From assembly GCA_019802505.1 (NCBI GenBank), contig JAFMOC010000107.1, positions 771,001-835,000 of the forward strand: a stretch of 64,000 nt of DNA, read 5' to 3'. Source of the stretch: Corydoras sp. C115. Lineage: Eukaryota; Chordata; Actinopteri; Siluriformes; Callichthyidae. Shown piece by piece: positions 46,011 to 56,240 of the stretch (its first letter is position 1; each line of letters opens with the position of its first letter). Made by a program: the position numbers and the translations under genes. Below the pieces are notes generated by a model, which did no database searches, was not told the DNA's origin, and was given only the letters and a program-made list of their open reading frames with translations.

Positions 46011-46584
46011 TGCTGCTAAATGAAAGGAGCAGGCAGTCCAGATTAATATCATTTCACCGTGCTCTGAGTGCACCACCACTTTACAGCAAAAGGGAACGGG
46101 GGAGGTTTTGGATGCCTTTGATTCTTCAAGACTTTTATGGAAGAGGACTGTGGTGTCATGTTGGGAGTGTAAGCGCATTCTGAGTACCTCTGTTGTAATT
46201 TATGTGAAGCCAGGGCTCCTATCGCACTTTATTAGAGCGGAGTTGGACAGCGTAAAGGATGAGGATCAAACTCCGGCCGGACGCGTTCAGTTGGATTGAG
46301 TTGAGTGTTTCCACAACTGAGATTTTCAAAACTAAGTACACAGCCCGAAAAAACTAATCAAACCAAAGAAATTTAATTAAAACAAGTCGAACGAATAGTT
46401 TTGTATAATTAGGCAATGAGTGTTTATTTCACCTGCTGGTTCGACATTAACCTCCCAGTATACATGCACACCAGTGGCATCAGTAATGCTCTGTCTGAAT
46501 AATCGACCCGGCAATAACTGTTTTATGGCTATAAAAACATCTTATAATGCTGAAATGCATTTGCAACACAGATAACCCATGTAG

Positions 46585-46585
<1 letters not shown>
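46011..46585. other. Unique DNA
   Basis: No recognised repeat. Frames at 45926-46299 on both strands are unsupported. Confidence 0.4.

Positions 46586-46586
<1 letters not shown>

Positions 46587-46637
<51 letters not shown>
46587..46637. repeat. (AC)n microsatellite
   Basis: About 25 AC units directly abutting the end of a family F element. Confidence 0.95.
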
Positions 46638-46639
<2 letters not shown>

Positions 46640-46890
46640 CGCAACATAGGCCTGCTAGAGAGCCTTGGTGTCGCCAACTAAAAATCTGATTGGCTGAAGC
46701 TACAGGTGGATTGATATTCATTTTATGCTACCGAGCCTGGAGCACAATTATTGAAGGTCTAGGCAGATTATTTGACCCTGGCAACAAATGATGCTGAAAT
46801 GTGATTGGTTAAATGCTTTAAAGAAAACATGTCTGGAAGTGGCACAGTCAGTCTAACGCTATGAAAGGAAGAATGATTTTAATTGGAACA
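46640..46890 (-). mobile_element. MITE-like repeat, family F, copy 2 (inverted)
   Basis: Reverse complement matches 31740-31955 in order: 'ccaatcagattttta', 'cgacaccaaggct', 'ttaaccaatcacatttcagc', 'tttgttgccagggtcaaata', 'ttcatagcgtt'. The inner segment between these blocks has diverged more. Confidence 0.75.
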
Positions 46891-46899
46891 TGGGTTTTA

Positions 46900-47012
46900 A
46901 ACTGGTCCTCTGGAGTGAACACATGCAGACTTCTAAACCCAATCAGGAATCAAACCCGGGATCTTTTGGTAATTAAAAGGAAATGTTAATTACTGTGTCA
47001 CCAAGCTGCCTG
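46900..47012 (-). mobile_element. Degenerate tRNA-like SINE head
   Basis: 'acacatgcagacttctaaac', 'caatcaggaatcaaacccgg', 'gtgtcaccaagctgcc' suggests an old V-type head and core on the minus strand. Weak. Confidence 0.4.
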
Positions 47013-47306
47013 TGTTTTTATGTTATACTAGCCACTCGGCACGGTGCACATTCTTAAAGGGAGTGGAAAGTGACATGCTGATTGATTTATTGCACGTGAC
47101 GCCCAAAACACACCCATGGATCACATCGTTATGACAGCAGGACACACGGACACGCCCTAAATCAAGCTGCAGTGTGCGCTGTTGATGGCTCACTAAAGAC
47201 AACTTAAATAAAGCGCCTTGAGCAGCTTATTCCTGGTTATTAAAGGTATATAATCCACCACAGACTTTCAACTGACGTTTATAGAAAATATATTTTTATA
47301 AAAAAA

Positions 47307-47687
47307 ATATACAGGGTTGGTGGCACGGTGGCTTAGTGTTTAGCATGTTCTCCTCTCAGCACTAGGGATTCCCGGTTCGAATCCCCATCTGGGTGGAGTT
47401 TCCATGTTCTCCCCGTGTCCGTGTGGGTTTCCTCCGGGTTCTCCGGTTTCCTCCCACAGTCCAAAAACATGGATCAAGTCAATTGAGGTCTCCAAATTGC
47501 CCCATATAGAGTGTGTGTCTGTGTCTGTGTGAGTCTGTGCCCAGCGATAGATTGGCACCCTGTCCTGGGTGTATCTGCCCAGCGCCCGAAATGTTCTCCC
47601 CTGGATGGGCATGGGGAACCCCCCCCCCCCCCGCAACCCTAATAGAGGATAAAGCGGAAGATAATGAATGAATGAATATGCAGGGTT
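47307..47687 (+). mobile_element. Full-length V-SINE with target-site duplication
   Basis: Complete order of head (B box 'ggttcgaatcc', 47375-47385), V core, 3' body with 'cagcgatagattggcaccct', a C run of 11, and tail (GAAT)n. Duplications 'atatacagggtt' (47307-47318) and 'atatgcagggtt' (47676-47687) differ at one base. The element is about 357 bp and very close to the 9.2 and 58.3 kb copies. Confidence 0.95.
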
Positions 47688-48108
47688 ATATATTTAACTG
47701 TCACTGATGAAAGTATTATATATAACATTACATAATATAAACATTACATATGATACCTTACATGATGACAGCAACAGGGTAAATAACATGGAATTAACAG
47801 AAACTGCTTCAAATCCAAACTTCATTCAAAGGTGATGCTTTTGGTTCTCATTCAATGCAAATGATAAAATAATTACGTAAGCGCACAATGGCTGAGAGTC
47901 CATGCGTCCCAAAACACTAAATGTCTTTTAAAATGAACACAGATTGAGGTAAAAGGAGCTCATTAATGACTGGCAGTGATGAGATATAAAATGTCACGGT
48001 TGCATTCTGCAGTCTAGCACATCATAAGTCAAAATCTAGTGTAACTAAATTAATGGTACCATATCTTAAAAGATCGTAGCTCATGTTGTCCATCAAACAC
48101 ATGGAGCT
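47688..48108. other. AT-rich unique DNA
   Basis: No recognised feature. Confidence 0.4.
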
Positions 48109-48109
48109 G

Positions 48110-48155
48110 TGGCGTCAAGGTGTCCGCACACTTTTGGCTATGTAGTAAATGTGCT
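48110..48155 (+). mobile_element. Tc1/mariner-like terminal relic
   Basis: 'caaggtgtccgcacactttt' and 'ggctatgtagta' resemble the terminal repeat of fish elements ending 'acttttggccatatagtgta'. Only the end remains. Confidence 0.5.
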
Positions 48156-48984
48156 AAACCAACCTTGACAAACAGAGTACAAAGGAACCAAAAACAGGTC
48201 TCTAACTGCTGTCAAGTTCATTTACCTTCTCCAATACAGAGCCACTAGATTAGTCTTAAGCAGCATTGCAGCCAACTGGTGGGGCTCTGTCTCCAGCAGG
48301 AGTAATACAGTAGCACAGCGAGCCCTGCGCTGCTCCAGCATGCTAGACTGTTAATTAAATCTATTCTAGGTCACAAGATAAATGGCTTTGACTCTAAAGT
48401 GCGTAAGCCCCACACCAGCGCAAAAAAAAAAAAAAAAAATAGTGCCCTTCACTATTCGACTACCAGCTTGGATGGATTGAAATGAAAAGCGTCATTAATA
48501 GAGTCAAGCGGTTGAGGGTAAAAGCACACTATTAATAATAGTGCTTTATGACTGCAAGGAATATTGTACATAATAACACAACTTCATAACCGAGTCGGGG
48601 AGGGGTGTGAGGGAACGGAAAAAAAAAGGTAAACCACCAGAAATATAAGAGCATGATGAACAACCAGCGTGGGCCACTTTATCATGTTTAAACTATCTGA
48701 CGACGTACGCTCTGGTAAATCCTAGCGCAGTCAGAAGCAAGCATACAAAATTTAAGACTCTGCTATGTTGCTCTACACTTTATTTAAAAAAATAAAAAAG
48801 TGTGGTATAATTATCACCATTATTCTTATTTTCAAAATATTCTTGGTCAATTGTGGCTTACCTGAGAATATATATGAAGTATAGCCCAAAGTTGGAACAC
48901 AGAGTCAGTCATGTAAAATTTATTTGTACTGTAGATTTGAATGTAAATTTAAATGTGTGACCTGTACATAGCCTCTCATCTGAG
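48156..48984. other. Unique DNA
   Basis: A run of 19 A at 48422-48440 and another A-rich patch at 48618-48628. No gene recognised. Confidence 0.4.
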
Positions 48985-49062
48985 AAAACTGTCCTTCAAA
49001 GCATTTCACTGAACGTTGCATGGCATGAGCATGTGAAAAACACAATTTCATTTGATTGAACT
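48985..49062 (+). mobile_element. Retroelement 3' end
   Basis: 'gcatttcactgaacgttgca' and 'aacacaatttcatttgattg' resemble the end of a fish non-LTR element that closes with repeated 'atttga'. Confidence 0.55.
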
Positions 49063-49064
49063 CG

Positions 49065-49160
49065 ATAGCAGCCCTGGAGCAATGACGATTAAGAGATTTG
49101 CACAAGGGCCCATATTGGAAATTATTAATTCTTTGGTGGGTAAACGCAAAGTTCCAACTC
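49065..49160 (+). repeat. Family D fragment
   Basis: 'gccctggagcaatgacgatt', 'aagagatttgcacaagggcc' match the central part of family D at 29095-29125. Confidence 0.55.
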
Positions 49161-49164
49161 CTAA

Positions 49165-49385
49165 CAAGTTCAAGTTGAAGTAATTTATTTATACAGCGCT
49201 TTTTACAACAGTAGATTGTCACAAAGCTGCTTTACAGTTTTATAAGCCTTTAAAGAGCCCCAAAGAGCGACAGTGGCAAGAAAAAACTCCGTTATGTTGT
49301 TAACGGAGGAAGGAAGAAACTTGCGAGGACCAAGACTCAGTGGGGGACTCATCCAGAGCGGCCGGGTCGCACACAGCGTAGGACA
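49165..49385 (-). mobile_element. Family L retroelement 3' end
   Basis: On the minus strand: 'gactcatc' region, 'cactgagtcttggtcctcgc', 'gttttttcttgccactgtcg', 'taaagctgctttgtgacaat', 'tgttgtaaaaagcgctgtat', tail 'cttcaacttgaactt'. It is longer at its 5' side than the copy nested at 29448-29588. Confidence 0.8.
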
Positions 49386-49880
49386 GCCGTGTACAGATAG
49401 TGTCGAGATCAGGTGACTATATTTAACAAACGGAAAAACTCTAACAACTGGAAAACTGTATGTAAGTCCATCAAAGGGGGTCCTGCAGGTCACTGCATAT
49501 TGCAGGTCACTGCAATATTAGCTATGCAAAGACAAAATGTCTTAGTTTGTACGTTTAATAAGCAGATGGTTCTACTTCAGCAAAGTAATTAAGTTTTAAT
49601 CAGATCAAATCAATTGTCATTTTTATTTAAACTCACATTTTGTGGCCACAACATTTGATTAAATGGTTTTAACTTTTTTACCACTTAGCAAATGTCTCTG
49701 ATTCTCGTTTCTTAAAAAAAAAAGAAAAACATGCAAAAGTGTAAGAAACGGCAAATTAGAATGGAGTATCATTCTAATAGCAACACTGTACATCAACGTA
49801 AAGAGCTCAGGTGTCACCCTGCCTAAACCTGCCAGCATGCCACCCAACCAATCAAAGCCCACCACCAATTCATTTAAATA
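49386..49880. other. Unique DNA
   Basis: 'gtcactgcatattgcaggtcactgcaatatt' region near 49490-49519 holds a 13-bp direct repeat (tgcaggtcactgc). Nothing else recognised. Confidence 0.4.
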
Positions 49881-50580
49881 AGAGAGGACTTGGCCGTTGG
49901 GGGGAGTGTAAATGATGAGGCGACATGTTACGCTGATTTATATCCGAGGCAATAAAAGAAGCATTTCTGTTCCTGCCTGTTTAATATGCGAATATGCAGG
50001 GCTTCTCCGGCCTGACAGCCCGTCATTAATAAAAGCCTTGTAAGTGAGCAAAGATAGCAATATTTTATCTTTATGAAAATACATGATGATAGTTTTACAC
50101 TGTATAATTTCGAAACCAGTGCCAATGTGCCCTCACGGGCCTTATGACAGTGTGATCCCATGGCTATAAGTCAGGTGGGGGGGGGAAATCGGCCCTGGCG
50201 CCTGCAGACAGCACCAACCGCAATCTCCGTCATGGACCTGCTTAGATCGGTATATTCATTTATCCCTGGCTGTGGATGAGCACTTCAGAAAGGGCACTAG
50301 AGGGGAGAACAGCAGCAGGAATCGAAAAAGATGGCATTTACAGTAAACGTTTAAAAGTGGCTGCGCAATGCGCCGCGTTAAATTAGCCGCATCATGCAGA
50401 TTTAGCTCTCGCTGATAACCATGAGAAGCGTTTTTGTTTGAGCAGGTCTGAATGCACTCATTAAGATTTTTAGGCAGTTGTTAATGCCAGGATGCCATTT
50501 GAGAGTGGGTCTGCTATTAGAGTTTGGAAGCCAGCCCAGTCACTGTGAGCGAGAGGGTGCCCCGCAAAAGAAACTGCGCA
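49880..50580. promoter_or_regulatory. Candidate conserved non-coding block
   Basis: Repeat-free, with 'cgtcattaataaaagccttg', 'gtttaatatgcgaatatgca', 'cattaagatttttaggcagt' and 'gcgttaaattagccgcatca'. Similar style to the block at 33.1-34.1 kb, including shared 'ttaataaaagcc' and 'taaaagcc' words. Role inferred. Confidence 0.38.
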
Positions 50581-50669
50581 GTCAGCTGCACACTCACACA
50601 AAATAAAACATCACGAATTTACACATGTACAAATCACTAAAGCCAAAAAAACTGAAATGTCTTCATTTA

Positions 50670-50694
50670 CATATATATATATATATAAATACAC

Positions 50695-50750
<56 letters not shown>

Positions 50751-50796
50751 CACACATGTGTGTGTGTAAATAAATGTGTGTACACACACACACACA

Positions 50797-50861
<65 letters not shown>

Positions 50862-50870
50862 TAAATATAT

Positions 50871-50911
<41 letters not shown>
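50670..50911. repeat. Composite AT/AC/AAAT satellite
   Basis: AT tracts (50670-50688, 50700-50746, 50796-50851), AC tracts (50781-50796, 50872-50900) and an AAAT stretch (50850-50867). Tyr-Ile frames on the minus strand are artefacts. Confidence 0.95.
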
Positions 50912-50912
<1 letters not shown>

Positions 50913-51020
50913 TCTCACGAACTGTTCCCAACTTTGTGGGAACAGTTTGTGCCAGCATGACTGCACCCTACCGCACAACGCAAGGTCTATAAAGGTTGGT
51001 TAAGTAAGTTCTATGTTAAA
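50912..51020 (+). pseudogene. Tc1/mariner-like transposase fragment
   Basis: 50953-50994 translates to QHDCTLPHNARSIK, matching the family pattern QHD-AP-H-ARSIK that lies before the second catalytic Asp region of fish Tc1-type transposases. Upstream 'actttgtgggaacagtttgt' also fits. No other domain remains. The composite satellite lies directly 5' of it. Confidence 0.6.
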
Positions 51021-51044
51021 AACTTGGGAACACAAACAAAAAAC

Positions 51045-51395
51045 TATTGTGAATAAATCACGTGAAAGATGTTGTTCTACATGATGCAAGGCAGAGTCTG
51101 TTAGACTATGATTTATTCACAATAAGACAGAGCCTCGAGTGCCTTATTGCTTTAATACAAAAATGGCTACAAAAACTAAACTAAACTAACTATAATAAAA
51201 AAAAATAAAAAAATAAACTATAATAAAACAAAATTCATAAATACATTTATTGAAAAATAAATGTTCAATGTATTGTATATCACACATTGATATGAATGTG
51301 AAGCATTCAGAGGTGTTGGTTATTGTCAATAATGTCAGCCTAAAAAACAGTTCAGCCAATCAGATTAAAGGCTCGGAACATGTCATAGTTAATTC
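51045..51395 (+). mobile_element. MITE-like repeat with 5' hairpin, family E, copy 2
   Basis: Arms 'ttgtgaataaatca' (51047-51060) and 'tgatttattcacaa' (51109-51122) are perfect complements around a loop of about 48 bases. Then 'cctcgagtgccttattgctt', 'ttgatatgaatgtgaagc', 'tattgtcaataatgtcag' and 'cagccaatcagattaaag'. The middle is replaced by A-rich sequence (51170-51230) compared with copy 1. Confidence 0.75.
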
Positions 51396-51544
51396 TTTAT
51401 TCACACAGCAGGGTAACACAATTGGATCGGTTAACCCTCGTGGTGCATCTAGAGTTGCCTTTCTTCTCTTAAACATAAAATACAAATAAGACATTTTTTA
51501 AAGGACGTAGAATGCCGAGACTACCTCAGGCGTTAGTTCACTCA

Positions 51545-51545
<1 letters not shown>
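51396..51545. other. Unique DNA
   Basis: Short spacer between repeats. Nothing recognised. Confidence 0.4.

Positions 51546-51546
<1 letters not shown>

Positions 51547-51588
<42 letters not shown>
51547..51588. repeat. (AC)n microsatellite
   Basis: About 21 AC units. Confidence 0.95.
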
Positions 51589-51591
<3 letters not shown>

Positions 51592-52092
51592 GACTGCTGC
51601 GAGACTGAATTAAATCAAACATGGGAATAACACGCAGTATTTATTATGAAGATAGTAATTGTTTGGCTGCAGGGGAGAAGCTGCCATCCTACCTGATACG
51701 AACATGCTTCATTTAGAGCCAGCTCGAGTAATCAGTAAACAAGAACAAAAGTTCCTCTCTGCTCATATACACACTGTCATATTCTGCTTTAAGGCAGACA
51801 CTGTACAAGTTGGTGTAATATTAAAACATATGTTTATCTCCTACAGACATGACACACTATATCCAGCACCAATCACAACACAGCAGGGACAGAGCTGCGG
51901 TGATCCACTGCTACCACAACTGCAATTCCACTGTCCACCCCAAACCTTCACCTTACAATTCATACGGATTCATCAGGTCACATAAAACTAAATGCATTGT
52001 AAATTTTTATTTTGAATATTTATTAAGGGGCTGCATTTCATTTTAACACATTTTCAGAAAGGTTTAGCTTAAAGACTCAAATTAAAATTAAG
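51589..52092. other. Unique DNA
   Basis: The plus-strand frame 51659-51985 is open but has no domain or conserved motif. Confidence 0.35.
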
Positions 52093-52094
52093 AA

Positions 52095-52205
52095 GGACTT
52101 TGTAGTTCTACAATTACAGACCGTACACTACAGTACATACTGTGTACACCCTCTTTACTCAGATGTACTACAGTCTGTAATTGTAAAATTAAAATCCATC
52201 TAGGG
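52095..52205. repeat. Inverted pair of family B ends
   Basis: 'tagttctacaattacagacc' (minus-type, from 52104) faces 'tacagtctgtaattgtaaaa' (plus-type, from 52170). The two can pair as a stem of about 20 bp around a loop of about 45. 'actttgtagttctacaatta' and 'tactgtgtacaccctcttta' also occur in the copy at 57.95 kb. Confidence 0.7.
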
Positions 52206-52390
52206 ATAAGGGAACATGATGTAGACAATGGAGAAAGGTGGTGTGTCTGAACATGACGGGTACTGAACAAACATTATTTTCATGATTCATTAAAACTCCT
52301 TACACTAACTGAAAAGAATTACATGAGGGGGGTGATATGCATACAGTGCAGTATAGAGGAGGATTTAAATGTACCTGAACTTTCATTTGG
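52206..52390. other. Unique DNA
   Basis: Nothing recognised. Confidence 0.4.
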
Positions 52391-52790
52391 ATCAATAGAG
52401 TTTAATCACCTCTTCTGGCTCCTTTGTGGAAGTTTTTTTCCGAATTCTTAGGCTGTCGAGCAAAATGATCTGGTGCATTTATAAAGACACGAGTTTGTAC
52501 GTACCCAAGAAGCCAATCACACAGGGCTAACAAATGGATGGTAACATTTCCATTGGCAGCTCTTATTGAGGTGTAATGAAGAGAGAGAGCTCTGATAAAT
52601 TTACTAGGCCAGGGGGAAACGTCAGATCGTTCATTAGGAAAAGCTCCACCTTGCCCTCTGCTATTGAGCAATGGCTTCAGCTATTAGACACCGATGGGGC
52701 AGTTATGCTCGCTGCATATTCATCTTTGGCAGCAGACGCCATCCGGGCTCCGGGGATCTACAGAGCGCTACACACGACATTTTATACGAG
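52390..52790. promoter_or_regulatory. Candidate conserved non-coding block
   Basis: Repeat-free, balanced composition, with 'ggctcctttgtggaag' (SOX-like 'cctttgt'), 'ggcagctcttattgag' and 'gataaatttactaggcc'. Three overlapping plus frames and one minus frame are open but without domains. Confidence 0.33.
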
Positions 52791-52900
52791 CAAAACAGAT
52801 CACACAGACAATTATCTTCAATGTGCATATGTTTGTATTTTCATATTCAATACGTCTTAAATATCATTTAATTCAAAAAATATGTGTGAAGATGCAAAGC

Positions 52901-52902
<2 letters not shown>

Positions 52903-52951
<49 letters not shown>
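52903..52951. repeat. (GT)n microsatellite
   Basis: About 24 GT units. Confidence 0.95.
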
Positions 52952-52955
<4 letters not shown>

Positions 52956-53418
52956 TACACGCACAAGTTTAGGAGCCTGAAGCTGATGGGTATTAGGCAG
53001 ATGAAGTCATACAGGAAATCAATGCACTATTGAGAGCAGAAAAATGCAGCGCCTAAGGACAGGCATATGCAGCATTATAAATGAATGTGCATACAGGGAC
53101 AGCTTCTAATGAGACATTAGGGAGGAAGAAACGGAAAGAGCCAAAGCTAAATAATTCTATAGTGTTAGTCTTCAGCGTTGGAATATGGTCACGGTGTGTT
53201 GTGTTTATTTCCCAACCTAAACTGAACGATACGGTAAAGAAATGCGAGGGGAAGAGCATCTCAATATATTTAACAATAGAAACGGTACTGAATTAACAGC
53301 ACACACTACTGCAATATTACTTTATGTAATCGATAAATAAATAAATGTATAAATAATGGTATAAAAAATATAAATAATATAAAAAAATAATAGTATAGTG
53401 TGCGTTACACACAGATGA
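52952..53418. other. Unique DNA
   Basis: A/T-only stretch at 53330-53395 (AAATA-type low complexity). No gene. Confidence 0.4.
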
Positions 53419-53419
53419 A

Positions 53420-53624
53420 TGTCCTTCACATTTAACCCATCCATGCAGTGAAACACACATACACACTGAGTGAGGTGAGCACACGTGCCCACGGCAGTGG
53501 GCAGCCCTGTACACACCCCGGGGAGCAACAGGGATTAGGTGACTTCAGCCATAGTACTTGGTCAGAATGGGAATGGAATTGGGGAACATGGCTGGCTTCT
53601 TAACCACAAGCCTATACCTGCCCC
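53420..53624 (+). repeat. Family C interspersed repeat, copy 2
   Basis: 'cacatttaacccatccatgc', 'agtgaaacacacatacacac', 'gtgggcagccctgtacacac', 'cggggagcaacagggattag', 'taaccacaagcctatacctg'. It abuts a family B copy at about 53625. Confidence 0.85.
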
Positions 53625-54080
53625 ATCCAGCCGTCAGCAGACAGCGTCATGTGAGCACTGATGAAGAATACGAGGATGACTAATACAAACTGTGCACTGA
53701 CCGTCCAAGATACCGTCCTGGGTGGAACATTTACAAGGAGGAGCAGTAAGGAAGATGTATCTGTCTACATTAGAGAGCACAGAGAGGGGACACCGTGTTT
53801 AAAAGCGTCAGCAGCACTGCTCCATCTAATCTAATTCTACAAAGACAACAGAATGGTGTCAGTGTCACTGCTGTACTGAGAATCCTCCACCACCCAAATA
53901 ATACCTGCTCTGAGGTTGTCTTGATAATTGTAGGACAGAGGCGATGAAGAAAGTTCACAGAAAAAAAAATATATTTATATACACTGTAGTCTGTAATTGT
54001 GGAACTATATAAAGTGCATCTATATGGTAAGTAGAACTGAAAAATGAGACCTTGACTGAAGAAGAAGGTGTGTCTAATGT
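53625..54080 (+). mobile_element. Family B interspersed repeat, longest copy
   Basis: 'gtgagcactgatgaagaata', 'gaggatgactaatacaaact', 'tgtttaaaagcgtcagcagc', 'ggtgtcagtgtcactgctgt', 'ccaccacccaaataatacct', 'gtagtctgtaattgtggaac'. The order is that of a very abundant otophysan repeat, and its transposon class is not assigned here. Confidence 0.8.
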
Positions 54081-54149
54081 AATTGCTGCTGCTGCTGTGC
54101 ATGTGTGCGCAATACATAAGTGTTCACACAATCTTGGCCACTAATAGTA

Positions 54150-54520
54150 ACCACGTAGAGGTGGTGAGACATCTAGAGCCGTTTCTCATGTCCCTCCAAT
54201 GGCTCCCTGTAGCTGCTGCATTCAGTACAAGTCACTGACTCTGGCCTACAGAACCATCTCTGGATCTTCCCCCTCTTACCTTCACTCTATCTTTTCAAAA
54301 TACACTCCGGCTCGTTCACTTCGCTCCAGTGATGATCGCCCCCTGGTGGTTCCACCTCACCGAGGAGCTAATTCTCACTCCGTGGCGTTCACCACTGCAA
54401 AATGGTGGAACGATCTTCCCAACTCTGTCCGTAAGGCAGAATCACTAAACAGTTTTACAAAACTACTGAAGACGCATCTCTTTAACAAATACTTGTTGTA
54501 GGGAAAAAAATAAATAATAA
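54150..54520 (+). pseudogene. LINE ORF2 C-terminus, 5'-truncated and frameshifted
   Basis: The open frame at 54199-54501 (100 codons) contains RSLRSSDDRPLVVPPHR, then W-NDLPNSVRKAESLNSF and KLLKTHLF before a stop, the usual C-terminal signature of fish non-LTR reverse-transcriptase polyproteins. Just upstream QWLPVAA lies in another frame, so a one-base shift occurred near 54220 and the ATG is not a true start. No reverse-transcriptase catalytic motif is present. A short A/T-rich (AAT)n stretch and a G run follow (54503-54543). Clade not assigned. Confidence 0.85.
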
Positions 54521-54530
54521 TAATAATAAA

Positions 54531-54544
54531 AGGGGGGGGGGGGG
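54531..54544. repeat. Poly-G run after the LINE end
   Basis: About 14 G directly after an (AAT)n tail. Confidence 0.8.
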
Positions 54545-54599
54545 TGCAGCATCAAATAACAATCAGGTTTGATGAATTTACAGTGGAGTTGGTTTTCTG

Positions 54600-54690
54600 C
54601 AGAATTTCTGACTGTAATGTTCTCATTTGTAAGTCACTTTGTATAAAAGCGTCTGCTGAATGACTAAATGTAAATGTAAATGTCTTGGTG
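54600..54690 (-). repeat. Family D fragment
   Basis: 'tctcatttgtaagtcacttt', 'gtataaaagcgtctgctgaa', 'tgactaaatgtaaatgtaaa' is the start of family D in minus orientation, the best preserved example of that end here. Confidence 0.8.
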
Positions 54691-56103
54691 GTTATAAAGA
54701 GTATATAAACCTCGGCACGGTCCCGCATGTTAAATGTTGTGGTAATCGAAGTAAGGTTGTGAATTTGTATAGGACACACACACTTTTTTCTTAGATATCT
54801 TTACTTTGGTTAAATCAAGCTTTGAAATTTTACTTTCCTTGCATCTTACAAAATGTTGGAACTCTTTCAAAACTGCGCTTTTATTAAACTCCAAAGGTGT
54901 GTCCTTGGGTCACAGCTATGCTGCTGCAACACTTCACTTCATACACCCCTGAGATGCCCTGTTCTTTTTCAACACAGAATATTGTGAAATGCGTGACAAT
55001 GCTCTCAGGAGCCGCAGGCAGCCGAGTCTTTGCACCTGCACTAAAAACCACGTTCTAGAGTCTCTGTTCACTTTCAGAGCTGCTCCATAAAAACCATGCA
55101 ACACTTAACCACGTTCCGTGCTAACTGTCCACACTTGTGCGTGTTATTACATTCTGTTCTGAAGTGATAGAACTGGAAGTCTTTAATTATTCACGCCTCA
55201 TTCACACTGTGGCCACGCTGACAAAAAGAGAGCAGGTCACACCGCTGTCCCGCCTGATCGACTTTGTAAGGCAGGGTGTTCCAAACAGATTTTAAACACA
55301 CTCTGAAGAACCCTCGGGAGGAGGAGGAGGGCACAGGGACATATGGGAAGCGTGGATCGTGGCCGGTGTGATGATTTAAAGAGTGATGACGAGGGGGACA
55401 TTTCAGCACAAAAAGGAAGCTGCTGTTGGAACTGTGAACGGGACAGGCAACTCCAAGCTGCTTGGACCGTCATCGAGAAAATCTAAATACGGGTGTCTGC
55501 TAAGTGCTTTAAATATAAAAAAAAATGATATGCTCGGGGTGTGTGTGTGAATGACAATCAAATATTAATACAAAGCCTGGGTCTACACAGAGATTTGAAG
55601 CACAGAGTTGGTGCTACGATACAAACGGTGGAGGAAATATTCAAATCTTTAATGTAATAAGGACAAATACAGATTAATATAATTCACACAGTGCAGGAAT
55701 CTTTAAAAGCAAAATGTGGTTACTGTGTTTAAGTCATGATTTTGATCATCTAGCTGATTTATTATCAAATCAAAAATTTCAAGTGAAATGCTTTGAACGA
55801 CAGGTCTGCTGACACGAGGTTATTAACACATCAGATTAAAAATGTTTATAGTTTAAATCTGAAAGGGGTAAAGTACAAATAATTTTACAATTAAGTCTAT
55901 AGTGCAAATGCAATTAAAAAGGTAAAATGTAAATCATTATATTACAATATTATATATGATAATATTGATTAATACTAATAAAATTTAAATTAATAAAATT
56001 GATTAATACCACAGCATCAGTGTGTAAGCAGTATGGTACTATTAAAGCTGCTGAAGGTGTTTGTACACTTGCACAATGAAATGAATGTAAAGTTCTAAAA
56101 TAT
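54691..56103. other. Unique DNA
   Basis: AT-rich after 55480. The stretch 55190-55480 has higher GC and overlapping minus-strand frames without domain support. No repeat recognised. Confidence 0.4.
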
Positions 56104-56104
56104 T

Positions 56105-56240
56105 GTCCAGCGATGGATTGGTGCCCTGTCCTGGGTGCATCTGCCCAGCGCCCAAAAATTTCTCCTTGAATGGACATGAGATCCCCCCACAACTCGTTCC
56201 TAGTATAGGATTAATCTTAAGATTAGATGAGTGGATGAGT
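56105..56240 (+). mobile_element. V-SINE 3' fragment
   Basis: 'ccagcgatggattggtgccc', 'tgtcctgggtgcatctgccc', 'agcgcccaaaaatttctcct', then a degenerate 'gatgagtggatgagtgg' tail. 5'-truncated before the core. Confidence 0.85.
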
